Positions 1-9,547 are shown, counted from the first letter of the stretch. The stretch: 64,000 nt of DNA from Hyalangium ruber (GCF_034259325.1 NZ_JAXIVS010000004.1:372001-436000); one strand, 5' to 3'. Notes: generated from the sequence alone by a model not told the origin. Numbers and translations are program-made.

Positions 1-1826
1 TCCACCCCACACCGCTCATCGAGCTGCCCGGCCTGGCCACCGCGGATCCCGCGCTGCGCGAGCGCGGCCTGCAGGGCGTCATCTCCCTGGAGTTCACCGC
101 GCGCGGCACACCCGCCGCGCCGCAGGTGGACCTCACCGCCGGCCTGCAGAAGCTCGGCGTGGGGACGCTCGCGCTCGGCCAGGCGCGCATCCACTACGGC
201 TACTCGGACGCGCGCTCCCAGTTGGACGCGCTCGTCACCGCGCCCGCCGGAGGCACCCTGCTCTTGAAGGCCGGCATCCCGTTGGACTTGTCCCTGCCCG
301 CCGTGCAGCAAGGGCTGGAGGTGAACCGGGTGCCGCTGGACGTGACGCTGGTGGCCCGGCAGTTCGACATGGGCTTCCTGTCCGGGGCGCACGAGATGGT
401 GCGCAGCCTGGGCGGCGTGCTCGAGGCGGACGCGCACGTGGCGGGCTCCGTGGGCGCGCCCACCCTGCAGGGCAAGGTGAACTGGAACAACGGCCTGATC
501 GGGCTGATGGGCTTCGGCGAGTACCGGGACATCCGCGTCAACCTCGCGGTGACCCAGGAGCGCATCCAGCTCCAGGAGCTGTTCGCGCGCGCCGGCTCCG
601 GTGAGGTGCGCATGAAGGCCGATGCGAAGCTGTCGGGCGGCCGCGCCTATGAGCTCACCGGCGATGCCCAGCTCAAGGACTTCCCCATCATCTCGGAGGA
701 TCAGCTCGTCGCCATCACCTCGCTGAACGCGACGATGGAAGGCACCCTGTCCAACGAGCTGGTGAACATCCGCAACCTCAACATCCCCGAGGCCCACATC
801 ACGCTGCCCGAGGTGGCGCGCAAGGACCTGCAGCCGCTGCAGCGGCCCGGCGACATCGTCCTGGTGCGCAACGGCGTGCCCGTGGAGAAGCGCCGCCGCA
901 AGAAGGCCGAGCCCGCCAAGAACGCTCCGGCCCTGGGCACCGGCGGCAAGGACTCTCCCGCGGGAGACGCCTCGGCGCAGCTCCCCACCACGGACCCGAC
1001 GAAGGGCGGCACGGGAACGGGAGGCGCCGGCGCCACGGCCCCGGTCGAGGACGCGGTCGACACGGAGGAGGAAGAGGAGGAGGTGCTGCGCACGTACCGG
1101 CTGCTGGTGAACGCCCCGCGCAACATCTGGGTCAAGGGCTCGGACGTGAACATCGAGCTGGGCCTGTCGCCGGGCTTCGAGGTCTCCTACACCGACGAGC
1201 CCTTCCTGTCGGGCGAGGTCATCGTCCAGCGCGGCCGGGTGTCGGCGCTGGGCCGGCGCTTCGACGTGCAGAAGGACAGCAAGGTGACGTTCACGGGGCC
1301 GCCGCTGGCGCCCTACCTGAACATCACCGCCGAGCACCAGAACGAGCGTGAGAACGTCACGGTGTTCGTCCACATCCGCGGCCAGGGCAAGGACTTCACC
1401 ATCGAGCCCACGAGCGAGCCGCCCATGTCGGAGACGGAGATCTACACGCTGCTGGCCACGGGGCGCAGCACACTGGAGCGCAACTCGGGCGCCTCCATGA
1501 CGGCGGGCGCGCAGGCGGCCTCGGTGGTGGGCTCGCTGGTGGCCTCGCAGGCCAAGAAGGCCATCGCCGCCGAGCTGCCCCTGGACGTGTTCTCCATCGA
1601 GGCGGGAGAGGGCGGGCTGGCCGGCACGAAGCTCGAGGTCGGCACGTACCTCACGGACAAAATCTACGTGGGTTACACCGGCCGGGTGGGCGTCACCGCC
1701 CAGGACCGCGAGAACGCCAACGCGGTCCGCTTCGAATACCAGTTCAGCCCGCAGTGGAGCTTGGAGGCCAACTACGGAGACGCGCGCTCCGGAGGCCTGG
1801 ACCTCATCTGGAGCAAGGAGTACTGA
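1..1826 (+). CDS. tamB: TamB (DUF490) translocation/assembly protein, C-terminal part
   Basis: The reading frame is already open at base 3, so only the C-terminal ~608 residues are present. TamB is the inner-membrane, periplasm-spanning partner of TamA/BamA in outer-membrane biogenesis and lipid transport. The beta-rich repeats, the block reading SGEVIVQRGRVSALGRRFDV and the terminal strand ending in GGLDLIWSKEY match the TamB/DUF490 C-terminal domain, whose last strand contacts the outer-membrane partner. A low-complexity insert lies around bases 890-1085: a KR-rich stretch, then T/G/A-rich sequence, then a run of glutamates. The family assignment is from motif recognition; the N-terminal anchor is outside the window. 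The gene converges on the lipoprotein gene with only 6 nt between stop codons. Confidence 0.85.
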   Translation, partial: HPTPLIELPGLATADPALRERGLQGVISLEFTARGTPAAPQVDLTAGLQKLGVGTLALGQARIHYGYSDARSQLDALVTAPAGGTLLLKAGIPLDLSLPAVQQGLEVNRVPLDVTLVARQFDMGFLSGAHEMVRSLGGVLEADAHVAGSVGAPTLQGKVNWNNGLIGLMGFGEYRDIRVNLAVTQERIQLQELFARAGSGEVRMKADAKLSGGRAYELTGDAQLKDFPIISEDQLVAITSLNATMEGTLSNELVNIRNLNIPEAHITLPEVARKDLQPLQRPGDIVLVRNGVPVEKRRRKKAEPAKNAPALGTGGKDSPAGDASAQLPTTDPTKGGTGTGGAGATAPVEDAVDTEEEEEEVLRTYRLLVNAPRNIWVKGSDVNIELGLSPGFEVSYTDEPFLSGEVIVQRGRVSALGRRFDVQKDSKVTFTGPPLAPYLNITAEHQNERENVTVFVHIRGQGKDFTIEPTSEPPMSETEIYTLLATGRSTLERNSGASMTAGAQAASVVGSLVASQAKKAIAAELPLDVFSIEAGEGGLAGTKLEVGTYLTDKIYVGYTGRVGVTAQDRENANAVRFEYQFSPQWSLEANYGDARSGGLDLIWSKEY

Positions 1827-1832
1827 GCCGGC

Positions 1833-2873
1833 TCACAGCGCGTAGATCTGATAGCAGGCGCCCACCGGGCCGCTGCCCGTGGAGCCCGCGTTGGGGGCCG
1901 ACTGCCACAGGCCCTCGGCGCCGCACTGGTGCCAGAGCCCATCACCGCTGGACTGCACGCAGGTGCGCGTGGCCACCGAGCGGCCCAGCGTGGCCGAGGG
2001 GCAGTACGGGTACGAGGCGGTGCAGTTGGTCGGCTTGGTGGTGGAGCCGTCGGTGAAGACGCCCGCCAGGCACTGGCGCCACAGCGCATCCGAAGAGCTC
2101 TGCACGCAGGTGTACTCGGCGACGTCCGCGTCCACCGTGCCCGTGTAGCAGGTGGCCGTGCCGGTGCCCCACGCGTACTCGGTCTTGAAGCGGTTGAACA
2201 CCGAGGCCACCAGCGACGAGCCGCCCACCGTCGTCTTGCCGCACTGGATGGCGTAAGCGCCGACCCACGGGGTGTACGTGTAGAGCGCGGCGGTGGCCTT
2301 GTTCACCGGCTTCACCGTGCACGGATCCGACGTCTGCTTGCTCAGCCCCACCTTCCAGCCGGACACGGTGGTGCGGCCCGCGTCCAGGTCCGTGAAGTAG
2401 CCTTTGATCTTCTTGGCCGAGCACTCGATCTGGTTGCCGAAACCCGCGTAGCTCACGTCACAGCCGGAGGTGTCGGGGCAGCCACAGCCCGTCGCCTTGG
2501 CCAGGTTGTTGGAGGTGCCGCTGGTGATGAGGCTCGACTCCGTCTGGATGCGCGCCAGCATGTAGAGCGGGCTGATGCCGTACGCCTTGGAGCGCTCGAC
2601 GATGAGCGCCGAGGCCTTCTTGTTCCACGCCGGGTCGGTATAGCCCGCCAGATAGCTGCCCTTCTGCTGAAGGAACTGCTGCACCTGGGTGGTGGTGATC
2701 CACTGACCGCCCCGGATGTCCGCGTCCTCGAGCAGCCGGTGCATGTCGTACTTGGTCGTGGCCTCCATGAGCAGTTCGCCCGTGAGTTCGTCCACCACGG
2801 GCTCGTTCTCGGTGGGACCGCAGGCCACGGCCAGCAGGGCGGGCAACAGCAGCAAACCAACGCGCGTCTTCAT
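1833..2873 (-). CDS. Secreted lipoprotein with muramidase/glucosaminidase-like domain
   Basis: The product is 346 aa. The start at 2873 was chosen because it gives a lipoprotein signal (MKTRVGLLLLPALLAVACG, Cys at the lipobox) behind an AGAGG ribosome site; an upstream extension to 3125 is open but has no such signal. The centre (SKAYGISPLYMLARIQTESSL, then a YTPWVGAYA block) resembles lysozyme-fold glucosaminidases and lytic transglycosylases, where the Glu of the QTESS segment would be catalytic. The C-terminus carries two copies of a CVQSSxDxLWxQC repeat, probably disulphide-rich binding modules. The likely role is wall or glycan hydrolysis at the cell surface. It is transcribed divergently from the expansin genes. 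Substrate is unknown and the enzymatic call is moderate. Confidence 0.6.
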   Translation of the reverse strand: MKTRVGLLLLPALLAVACGPTENEPVVDELTGELLMEATTKYDMHRLLEDADIRGGQWITTTQVQQFLQQKGSYLAGYTDPAWNKKASALIVERSKAYGISPLYMLARIQTESSLITSGTSNNLAKATGCGCPDTSGCDVSYAGFGNQIECSAKKIKGYFTDLDAGRTTVSGWKVGLSKQTSDPCTVKPVNKATAALYTYTPWVGAYAIQCGKTTVGGSSLVASVFNRFKTEYAWGTGTATCYTGTVDADVAEYTCVQSSSDALWRQCLAGVFTDGSTTKPTNCTASYPYCPSATLGRSVATRTCVQSSGDGLWHQCGAEGLWQSAPNAGSTGSGPVGACYQIYAL

Positions 2874-3125
2874 TGAGACCTCTCGGCGAGGGGGGGCGCG
2901 CGTCTTACCGGGCTTCATCCTCGTTTTCCAAGAAATCCTTATTTGTCCAGATTCAGTGGATTGTTTTCTCAACAGTGAAGTGCGGCGCGAGCGGAGCATT
3001 GCGGCGCGAGCGGACCCGGCCGGCACGACAGCAAGCAGCCTTGGCGCGAAGACTCCTGTGGAGGCCTCGGCCCTCGGTACGATTCGGTCCCCCAGCGCGA
3101 GCATGGCTGGTGAAGGAGCCCTCAC
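2874..3125. promoter_or_regulatory. Divergent intergenic region, lipoprotein / expansin
   Basis: This 252-bp gene-free stretch lies between two divergent starts. It contains an AT-richer patch (about 2918-2985) unlike the surrounding GC-rich DNA, where both promoters would be expected. No convincing -35/-10 pair or operator could be fixed by eye. Confidence 0.4.
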
Positions 3126-3836
3126 ATGCGAACTGCCCCCCTCTTCTTCCGCCCCCTCACCGCGGCCTGTCTGCTGGGCCTGGCGGCCTGTTCCTCCTCG
3201 CCCTCCTCGGAGGAGGCGGCCGAGGAGATCCGCTCCCTGGGTGAGTTCCAGTCAGGCATCGCCACCTATTACGACGCGACGGGCGCGGGGCACTGTGGCT
3301 TCGACAAGAGCCCCAATGACATGAACGTGGCGGCGATGAATGCGCCGCAGTTCGCGGGCACCGCGGTGTGCGGCGCGTGCGCGGAGGTGAAGGGTCCCCA
3401 GGGCACGGTGGTGGTGCGCATCGTCGACAGCTGCCCCGAGTGCAACGCGGGCCACCTGGACCTGAGCCGGCAGGCCTTCGAGAAGATCTCCCCGCTGGTG
3501 GCGGGCCGGGTGACCACCACCTGGCGCCTGGTCACCTGCCCCGTGGAGGGCCCGGTGCGCTACCGCATCAAGGAGGGCAGCTCGCAGTGGTGGACGTCCA
3601 TCCAGGTGCGCAACCACCGGCTGCCCGTGGCGAAGTTCGAGTGGCAGAAGGACGGCAACTGGGTGGACGTGCGACGCGACCCGGACTCGAACTACTTCAC
3701 CGAGGCCTCGGGCATGGGCACCGGACCGGTGAAGGTGCGCATCACCTCCACCGAGGGGCAGACGCTCGAGGACACCCTTCCCCGCATCGAGGCCGAGAAA
3801 ACATTCGAGGGCACTGCACAGTTCTCGCCGCGCTAG
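3126..3836 (+). CDS. Expansin-like lipoprotein 1 (EXLX type)
   Basis: The product is 236 aa with a lipoprotein signal (LAAC, Cys22) behind an AAGGAG site. Domain D1 is a six-stranded double-psi beta-barrel: GIATYYDATGAGHCGF (Thr47, Tyr48), CGAC, and VDSCPEC, whose Asp101 matches the essential Asp of bacterial and plant expansins. Domain D2 (about 145-230) holds the CBM63-like surface with aromatic residues (SSQWWTSIQVRNHRLP, KFEWQKDG). Bacterial expansins loosen cellulose or peptidoglycan networks without hydrolysis. The length fits the family. It is the first of a tandem pair; the lipid anchor suggests display at the cell surface. The substrate cannot be told from sequence. Confidence 0.88.
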   Translation: MRTAPLFFRPLTAACLLGLAACSSSPSSEEAAEEIRSLGEFQSGIATYYDATGAGHCGFDKSPNDMNVAAMNAPQFAGTAVCGACAEVKGPQGTVVVRIVDSCPECNAGHLDLSRQAFEKISPLVAGRVTTTWRLVTCPVEGPVRYRIKEGSSQWWTSIQVRNHRLPVAKFEWQKDGNWVDVRRDPDSNYFTEASGMGTGPVKVRITSTEGQTLEDTLPRIEAEKTFEGTAQFSPR

Positions 3837-3859
3837 AGAGCCCTTTCCCTGGCGAACAA

Positions 3860-3887
3860 ATGCGCGGGGGGCCTCGCCCTCGCGCAT
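3860..3887 (+). other. Stem-loop between the two expansin genes
   Basis: ATGCGCG (3860-3866) and CGCGCAT (3881-3887) form a perfect 7-bp inverted repeat in the 100-bp spacer, with no T-tract after it. A TATGAT hexamer follows at 3901-3906 and could be a -10 box for the second gene. This may be an attenuator, a weak terminator or an mRNA processing site. Confidence 0.35.
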
Positions 3888-3936
3888 GGGGAGGAACCGC
3901 TATGATCAGACACACCCCCTCAGCAGGAGCCACTCC

Positions 3937-4653
3937 ATGCGCGCCGAGAACGTTCCCTCCTTCCACGTACTCCTGTCGGTCGGCCTGTTGGGACTGACCG
4001 CCTGCTCGGATTCGCGCCCGGTGGATCCCACAACAGGCCAGCCCGTCGAACCCATCACGGAGATGCAGGACGGCGTGGCGATCCTCTTCTCCACGGACGG
4101 TACGGGTAACTGCAACTTCGAGCCGACCCCCAACAGCCTGATCGTCGCGGCGCTCAACACCAACACGTACAACCAGGCCGCGCAGTGCGGAGCGTGCGCG
4201 GAGGTGGAGGGCCCTCAAGGAGAATCGGTGGTCGTGCGCGTCATCGACGTGTGCCCGAGCTGCACCGAGAACCAGCTGGCCCTGAGCTCGCAGGCCCTCG
4301 GAGCCATCGCCCCGCCGGAGAGCCTCCAGACGACGATGCGCTGGCGCTACGTCACCTGCGGGGTGGAGGGCCCGGTGCGCTACCGCTTCAAGGAGGAGAG
4401 CGGCCCGTACTGGACCGCCGTCCAAGTACGCAACCACCGGCTGCCCATCTCGAAGTTCGAGTGGCAGAAGGACGGCGCGTGGGTCGAAGTCAAACGCGAG
4501 TCCTACAACTACTTCGTCGAGACCTCGGGCATGGGCGCCGGGCCGGTGAAGGTGCGGATCACCGCCAATGACGGCCAGCTGCTCGAGGACACCCTGCCCT
4601 CCATCGCTGGGGGCCTGGTGGTCGACGGTGCTGCACAATTCAAGGTAGACTGA
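3937..4653 (+). CDS. Expansin-like lipoprotein 2 (diverged paralogue)
   Basis: The product is 238 aa. The start at 3937 gives a lipobox (LTAC, Cys23) after an AGGAG site; an extension to 3886 is open but lacks a signal. It is clearly a paralogue of the preceding gene: CGACAEV, VIDVCPSC (the key Asp is kept), the D2 segment KFEWQKDG and the LLEDTLPSI tail are shared. The D1 opening differs: the GIATYY motif becomes GVAILF, so the conserved Thr and aromatic pair of expansins are lost (Ile49, Leu50, Phe51). It may therefore bind a different polymer or act only as a binding protein. Tandem duplication followed by divergence is the simplest explanation. Confidence 0.85.
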   Translation: MRAENVPSFHVLLSVGLLGLTACSDSRPVDPTTGQPVEPITEMQDGVAILFSTDGTGNCNFEPTPNSLIVAALNTNTYNQAAQCGACAEVEGPQGESVVVRVIDVCPSCTENQLALSSQALGAIAPPESLQTTMRWRYVTCGVEGPVRYRFKEESGPYWTAVQVRNHRLPISKFEWQKDGAWVEVKRESYNYFVETSGMGAGPVKVRITANDGQLLEDTLPSIAGGLVVDGAAQFKVD

Positions 4654-4756
4654 AATCTCCCGATCTTTTTGATCGAAATGTTGCTGGGGCGGCGCAACTT
4701 GATTCTCGAATCGGCCGAGAAAAGGGGCACGTCACTCTCAACCGGAGAGAAATCCC

Positions 4757-6499
4757 GTGTCCACCACCACTGTCCGCCCCGGCGACAAGACCTACCAGGT
4801 TCGTCGCGGAGATACCCTCAGCGAGATCGCTGAGCGCTACAAGACCACGTCGGCCAAGCTCGCCAAGGCCAACAACCTCAGCAACCCCAACCACATCCTC
4901 GCCGGGCAGAAGCTGATCGTCCCCGCCAAGGCGAACGCCTCGGACGGCTTCGAGCGTCCGACGGCGAAGCCGGCCACCAAGCCGGCCGCCAAGCCGAGCA
5001 CGGCGGCCAGCGGCACGGCGAACCGCGCCGTGAGCTCGGTGAAGGATGACGACGGCCGGCGCTTCAGCACCTCGCGCGACGGCACGCCCATGTACCGCCA
5101 GGGCGACTCGCAGTGGGGCGGCCGGCGCCTGGGCACCAGCTCGAGCCTGGCCGCGGCCGGCTGCGCGATGACGGCCACTGCCATGGCCATCAGCAAGATC
5201 TCCGGCAAGGTGATCAACCCCGGCGAGCTGGACGCGTTCCTGGACAAGAACCGGGGCTACTCGGGCAACGCGCTCATCTGGGGCAAGGCCGCGCAGATGG
5301 CGGGCATGGGCGCCACCAAGGCGGCCTGGAACTTCAACACCATCAACAAGCAGCTGGATGTGGGCCGCCCGGTGGTCATCGGCGTGAACCACAAGCCCGG
5401 CAGCAACGGCGGCGCCAACGGCACCGACCACTGGATCACCCTGACCGGCCGCGGCCGCGAGGGCGGCAAGAACGTCTACTACGCCAATGATCCGGCCACC
5501 GGGAAGCAGATCACCCTGCGTCAGCAGGGCAGCCAGCTGCTGGGCGGCAAGTACAACACCACGGGCGAGCTGGTGACGTTCTCGGGCGGCCGGGCCAAGC
5601 CGGGCACGGGCGGCGCGGCGCCGAGCAAGCCCGCCACGCCGAGCAAGCCCGCGCCGAAGCCGGCCACCTCGCTCAAGGGCATGACGCTGCCCGCGGGGGA
5701 CCTGGAGCGCGGCAAGTCGGGCGCGGCGGTGAAGCAGCTTCAGAGCGCGCTGGTGAAGCTGGGCCACATGACGGCGGCGGAGATGCGCACCGGGCCGGGC
5801 GTGTTCGGCCCGCGCACGGAGGACGCGCTCAAGGAGTTCCAGAAGAAGCACGGCGTGCCGTCCACGGGCTACTACGGTCCGCTGACGCGCGCGGCGATGA
5901 AGAAGATGGGCGCCAAGGTGGGCGGCACCGCTCCCACGGCGCCGACGAACCCGACGACGCCGGGCTCGACCAAGGGCGGGGTGACGCTGAGCCAGCTCAA
6001 GTCGATCATGCCGCACCTGTCGGACGCTCGGGCTCGGCAGACGCTGCCGCACCTGAACAAGGCGATGGCGGAGGCGAAGATCAACACGCCCAAGCGCCAG
6101 GCGGCCTTCATCGCGCAGCTGGCGCACGAGAGCGGCGAGTTCCGCTACTTCGAGGAGCTGGCCTCGGGCCGCGCCTACGAGGGCCGTCGGGACCTGGGCA
6201 ACATCCACCCGGGTGACGGCGTGCGCTACAAGGGCCGCGGGCCCATCCAGCTGACCGGCCGCTCCAACTACCGGGCCGCGGGCCGCGCGCTGGGCATCGA
6301 CCTGGAGGGCAACCCCAAGCGCGCCGCGGACGTGGACGTGGGCTTCCGCACGGCGGCGTGGTTCTGGAACAGCCGCAACCTCAACAGCTACGCGGACGCG
6401 GGCAACTTCCGCGAAGTCACGCGCCGCATCAACGGCGGCTACAACGGCCTGGCCAGCCGGCAGGCGTACTACAGCCGCGCGCTGAACGTGCTGACCTGA
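4757..6499 (+). CDS. Modular LysM - C39-like - PG_binding - GH19 wall-lytic protein
   Basis: The product is 580 aa with a GTG start after GGAGAG. Domains in order: a LysM repeat (about 12-57, [16 protein letters not shown]); a papain-like C39-type module (about 110-275) with Cys136, His225 (DHWITLTG) and Asp245 (ANDPATG); a PG_binding_1 module (about 315-385); and a GH19 chitinase/lysozyme module (about 410-580) with catalytic Glu458 in AHESGEF and the [11 protein letters not shown] substrate loop. Linkers are rich in A/K/P/T/G. GH19 enzymes cut chitin or peptidoglycan; the C39-like part could cleave peptides. There is no Sec or lipoprotein signal, so export must be unconventional or by lysis. 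It suits a prey-lysis or phage-endolysin-like role. Confidence 0.85.
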   Translation: MSTTTVRPGDKTYQVRRGDTLSEIAERYKTTSAKLAKANNLSNPNHILAGQKLIVPAKANASDGFERPTAKPATKPAAKPSTAASGTANRAVSSVKDDDGRRFSTSRDGTPMYRQGDSQWGGRRLGTSSSLAAAGCAMTATAMAISKISGKVINPGELDAFLDKNRGYSGNALIWGKAAQMAGMGATKAAWNFNTINKQLDVGRPVVIGVNHKPGSNGGANGTDHWITLTGRGREGGKNVYYANDPATGKQITLRQQGSQLLGGKYNTTGELVTFSGGRAKPGTGGAAPSKPATPSKPAPKPATSLKGMTLPAGDLERGKSGAAVKQLQSALVKLGHMTAAEMRTGPGVFGPRTEDALKEFQKKHGVPSTGYYGPLTRAAMKKMGAKVGGTAPTAPTNPTTPGSTKGGVTLSQLKSIMPHLSDARARQTLPHLNKAMAEAKINTPKRQAAFIAQLAHESGEFRYFEELASGRAYEGRRDLGNIHPGDGVRYKGRGPIQLTGRSNYRAAGRALGIDLEGNPKRAADVDVGFRTAAWFWNSRNLNSYADAGNFREVTRRINGGYNGLASRQAYYSRALNVLT

Positions 6500-6521
6500 T
6501 CCACACCGTCGGCCATCACGC

Positions 6522-6551
6522 ACGGGGCCTGGGGAGCACTCCAGGCCCCGT
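6522..6551 (+). terminator. Stem-loop after the GH19 gene
   Basis: There is a perfect 11-bp inverted repeat (6522-6532 with 6541-6551) and an 8-nt loop, about 20 nt after the stop codon. The T-tract is weak (gtcgttgc), as is usual in very GC-rich genomes, so Rho-independent action is likely but unproven. Confidence 0.6.
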
Positions 6552-6660
6552 CGTCGTTGCGGGCTCTTGGCGAGCAGGCGGGCAGGCCCCTGTCCCTCCC
6601 GGGAGTCTGAGGGCCCGGCGGTATTCCCGGGCAGGACATAGCCTTCCCGCTGGGGGAAGG

Positions 6661-8748
6661 ATGGATCAGTCCGTAACAGCCAGTGGCGGCATGGCCACGC
6701 TGTGGCACACCACGTGGCTTCGCGCGCTCGTGCTGGGGATGGCGTTCTTCGCGCTGGGGCGGCTGGCGGGGCAATTCTCCTTCTCGCCGCACTCGGGCTC
6801 CGTGCTGTGGCTTCCGGGCGGGCTCTCGCTGGCCTTCCTCCTGCGCTCCCCCACGCGGAGCTGGCCCGCCCTGCTCCTCGCCGTCTTCCTGGCCGAGTTC
6901 AGCTCGGCGCTCGTGCATGGCCTCGGGGTCCCGCTCTGGGTGGCGGCCTGCTGGGGGGTGGGCAACTGCCTGCGCACCCTGCTGGGCGCCTGGCTGATGC
7001 GGCGCTTCGTGGGCACCTCCATCCAGCTCACCCGCCGCTGGGAGATCGCCGGGTTGATCCTCTTCGGGGGCCTGATCAGCCCGCTGCCGAGCGCCACCCT
7101 GGGCACCCTCACGGGAATGCTGTGGTCTGGCGCGCCGGCCCTGTCCGCCACCGAATGGGTGAGCTGGTGGCTGAGCGACGCGCTGGGGACGGTGCTGGTC
7201 GCGCCCCTCCTGCTGACGTGGAGTCCGGGGCTGTTGCGCCCGAAGCGGGCGCACAACCTGCTGGAGCTGGGCGCGCTCCTGGTGCTGACGGCGCTCGTCA
7301 CCACGTTCCTCTTTGACTGTCACGAGCCCCAGGGACTGCGCGCCTCCCTGCCCTATGCCAGCTTCCCTTTCATCCTCTGGGCGGCGCTTCGGCTGGGCCC
7401 GCTGGGGGCGGCGAGCACCTCGGCGATGCTGGCAACGGTCGCGATCTGGCACACCCGCGCTGGGAAGGGTCCTTTCGGAGCCCTGGCTGTCGCGCCCTAT
7501 GAGCAGGTCCTCACCGTGCAGCTCTTCCTGGCGATCCTCAGCCTCTCCGCGCTCACCCTGGCGGCGGTGTCCTGCGAGCGCAAGCGCTCGGAGTCCCTTC
7601 AACACCTGCTGGCGGAAGCCGGCACGGTGCTCGCGGCCTCCCTGGACATCCGGGTGACGTTTCCACGCGTGGCGCGCCTCCTCGTCCCCAGGGCATTCCA
7701 TGGCTGCGCGCTGTGGCTGGTCGCGCAGAACGGGCTGCTGGAGCGGGTGGCACAGGCAGGGTGGACACCCGAGCGCGAGGCCCGCCTGCGAGGGCGCCTG
7801 CCGCCGCTGCCTTCCCGCTCGCTGCGCTGGTGTACCCCGGAGGGAACGGTCGTGCTGGCCCCGCTCCGGCTCCAAGGCGCCGTGCAAGGTGCGCTCGTGC
7901 TCATGAACGATGAGCGGGTCTGGGGGCCGGGCACCGATGAGGTCTCGCTGGTCGAGGACCTGGCCCACCGATGCACCATGGCCCTGGAGAACGCGCGCCT
8001 CTTCACGGAGGTCCAGCAAGCCGTCGAGGCGCGCAACGAGTTCATCGCCGTCGCCGCGCACGAGCTGCGCACGCCGCTGACCGCGCTCACGCTGCGCATG
8101 CGGAGCTTGGAGACGCTGCTCCAGCGAGAGCGGGCCTCCGAGGTGGCGAAGGAGAAGGTGCGGACGACCTCCCAGCAGCTCGCGCGGATGAGTCAGCTCA
8201 TCGAGCGCCTGCTGGACGTGGGGCGCATCACCACGGGCCGCTGGGAGCTGCACCGCGAGCCGGTGGACGTGTCGGAGCTGGTGGAGCTGGTGGTGGAGTC
8301 CTTCCATGAGGAGGCCGCACGGCGCGGCAGCTCGCTGCGGGTGGAGGCCGAGACGGGGCTTACCGCGTGGTGGGACCGAGGACGCATCGAGCAGGCGCTC
8401 ACCAACCTGCTGGCCAACGCGCTCAAGTTCGGCGCCGGGCACCCCATCGATGTCCAGCTCACCCACGGAGAGGATTGGGTGAGGATCACCGTGCAGGACC
8501 ACGGCATCGGCATCGCCCCCGAGGCGCTGGAGCGCATCTTCGAGCGCTTCGAGCGCGCCGTGTCCTCACGCGAGTATGGCGGGCTGGGCCTGGGCCTGTT
8601 CCTCGCCCGGCAGATCGCCGAGTCCCACGGCGGGGAGATTCACGTGCAGAGCCAGCCGGGAGAGGGGGCGGCCTTCATCCTGGAGCTGCCCTTGGGACCG
8701 CGCCCTGCTCGGAGGGAGGAGGAGCCGCGCCCCGCGCATCAGGCTTGA
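6661..8748 (+). CDS. MASE1-GAF sensor histidine kinase
   Basis: The product is about 695 aa. The N-terminal ~300 residues form a MASE1-type integral-membrane sensor (about 8-10 hydrophobic segments, with the SGSVLWLPGGLSLAFLLR block). A GAF-like domain (about 325-440) is followed by HisKA with phospho-acceptor His467 (AAHELRTPL) and a HATPase domain with N box (TNLLANALKFG), G1 (DHGIGIAP) and G2 (GLGLGLFLA). It autophosphorylates and passes phosphate to an unlinked response regulator; none is encoded next door, so it is an orphan. The start at 6661 has GGAAGG directly against the ATG; Met at 6691 is an alternative with nearly the same protein. The ligand is unknown. Confidence 0.85.
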   Translation: MDQSVTASGGMATLWHTTWLRALVLGMAFFALGRLAGQFSFSPHSGSVLWLPGGLSLAFLLRSPTRSWPALLLAVFLAEFSSALVHGLGVPLWVAACWGVGNCLRTLLGAWLMRRFVGTSIQLTRRWEIAGLILFGGLISPLPSATLGTLTGMLWSGAPALSATEWVSWWLSDALGTVLVAPLLLTWSPGLLRPKRAHNLLELGALLVLTALVTTFLFDCHEPQGLRASLPYASFPFILWAALRLGPLGAASTSAMLATVAIWHTRAGKGPFGALAVAPYEQVLTVQLFLAILSLSALTLAAVSCERKRSESLQHLLAEAGTVLAASLDIRVTFPRVARLLVPRAFHGCALWLVAQNGLLERVAQAGWTPEREARLRGRLPPLPSRSLRWCTPEGTVVLAPLRLQGAVQGALVLMNDERVWGPGTDEVSLVEDLAHRCTMALENARLFTEVQQAVEARNEFIAVAAHELRTPLTALTLRMRSLETLLQRERASEVAKEKVRTTSQQLARMSQLIERLLDVGRITTGRWELHREPVDVSELVELVVESFHEEAARRGSSLRVEAETGLTAWWDRGRIEQALTNLLANALKFGAGHPIDVQLTHGEDWVRITVQDHGIGIAPEALERIFERFERAVSSREYGGLGLGLFLARQIAESHGGEIHVQSQPGEGAAFILELPLGPRPARREEEPRPAHQA

Positions 8749-8770
8749 GGGCATCGCCGGCTCGTCTGGC

Positions 8771-9547
8771 TCACCCGCCGCCGCGATTGCCCCGGGGACC
8801 GTCTCCCCCACCTCGCCCACCCTGCCCACCCTGCCCCCGCTCCTCGCGCCGCAGCTCCTGGTACTTCGCCCGCTGCTCCTCGCTGAGGATCTGCTGCATC
8901 TCCTTGTCCGTCTCGGAGCGCAGCGTGCGCAGCGCGCGGCGGACGTCCTGCGGTGACTTGCTGCCGGCCTCCACTTCCTGGAGCAGGGCCTGGCGCTGGG
9001 CGTCCTCGCCTTGCATCCGGCGCATGAGCTCCTGCTCCTGGTTGTAGTTCAGCCCCGCCTCGGAGACGAATTGGCGCAGGCGCTCCGAGCGGTTCGTCAG
9101 CGCCTGAGCCTGCGCCTGGACCCACTGCTGTTGCCGCTCCTCGCGCTGCGCGGTCCGCATCTCGTCCTGGACCGAGCGCACCATCTCCTTGAGGTACTCG
9201 CGACCGCCTTGGGAGTTGAGCGCCTCGCCAGCGATCATTCCTCGCACCTCCGTCCGGAGCTGCTCCACCTCGTGGGCCAGCTCCGCCGAGGGCATGGCGG
9301 CCACCACCGCGCCCCCATCGGTAACCATCGGCCTGCGCTCCAGCGCCATCACCCGGCTGGACAGGTGGACCGCCGTGTCCTCGAGGGACTTCAGCCGCCG
9401 TTCGAGGGCTTGCAGTTGCTGCGGAGAAGCCGAGGGAGGCGCCTCGACCACGGGAGCGGGGGCCTCCACCTCGCGGGAGTTCGTCAGGGCTACTCCCAGT
9501 GCCATCACCGCTACACCCAGAGAAGCGAATCCAAGGAGTCGGTTCAT
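8771..9547 (-). CDS. Envelope coiled-coil protein, CpxP/Spy-like tail
   Basis: The product is 258 aa. An N-terminal hydrophobic segment (residues 4-22) acts as an anchor or signal. A heptad-rich helix follows (LERRLKSLEDTAVHLSSRVMALERR), then a long charged helical region, and near the C-terminus a segment ILSEEQRAKYQELRREE that recalls the LTxxQ motif of periplasmic Spy/CpxP chaperones. The tail is Gly/Arg-rich (GGQGGRGGGDGPRGNRGGG). It is probably periplasmic; the function is not established. It converges on the histidine kinase gene with 22 nt between the ends. The chaperone resemblance is inference from one motif. Confidence 0.6.
   Translation of the reverse strand: MNRLLGFASLGVAVMALGVALTNSREVEAPAPVVEAPPSASPQQLQALERRLKSLEDTAVHLSSRVMALERRPMVTDGGAVVAAMPSAELAHEVEQLRTEVRGMIAGEALNSQGGREYLKEMVRSVQDEMRTAQREERQQQWVQAQAQALTNRSERLRQFVSEAGLNYNQEQELMRRMQGEDAQRQALLQEVEAGSKSPQDVRRALRTLRSETDKEMQQILSEEQRAKYQELRREERGQGGQGGRGGGDGPRGNRGGG

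Noticed and set aside
4640-6523. Long open frame on the minus strand opposite the LysM/GH19 gene
   Set aside because: Its product is Arg/Ala/Gly-rich with no family resemblance, as expected for the antisense of a GC-rich gene; the plus strand has four clear domains.
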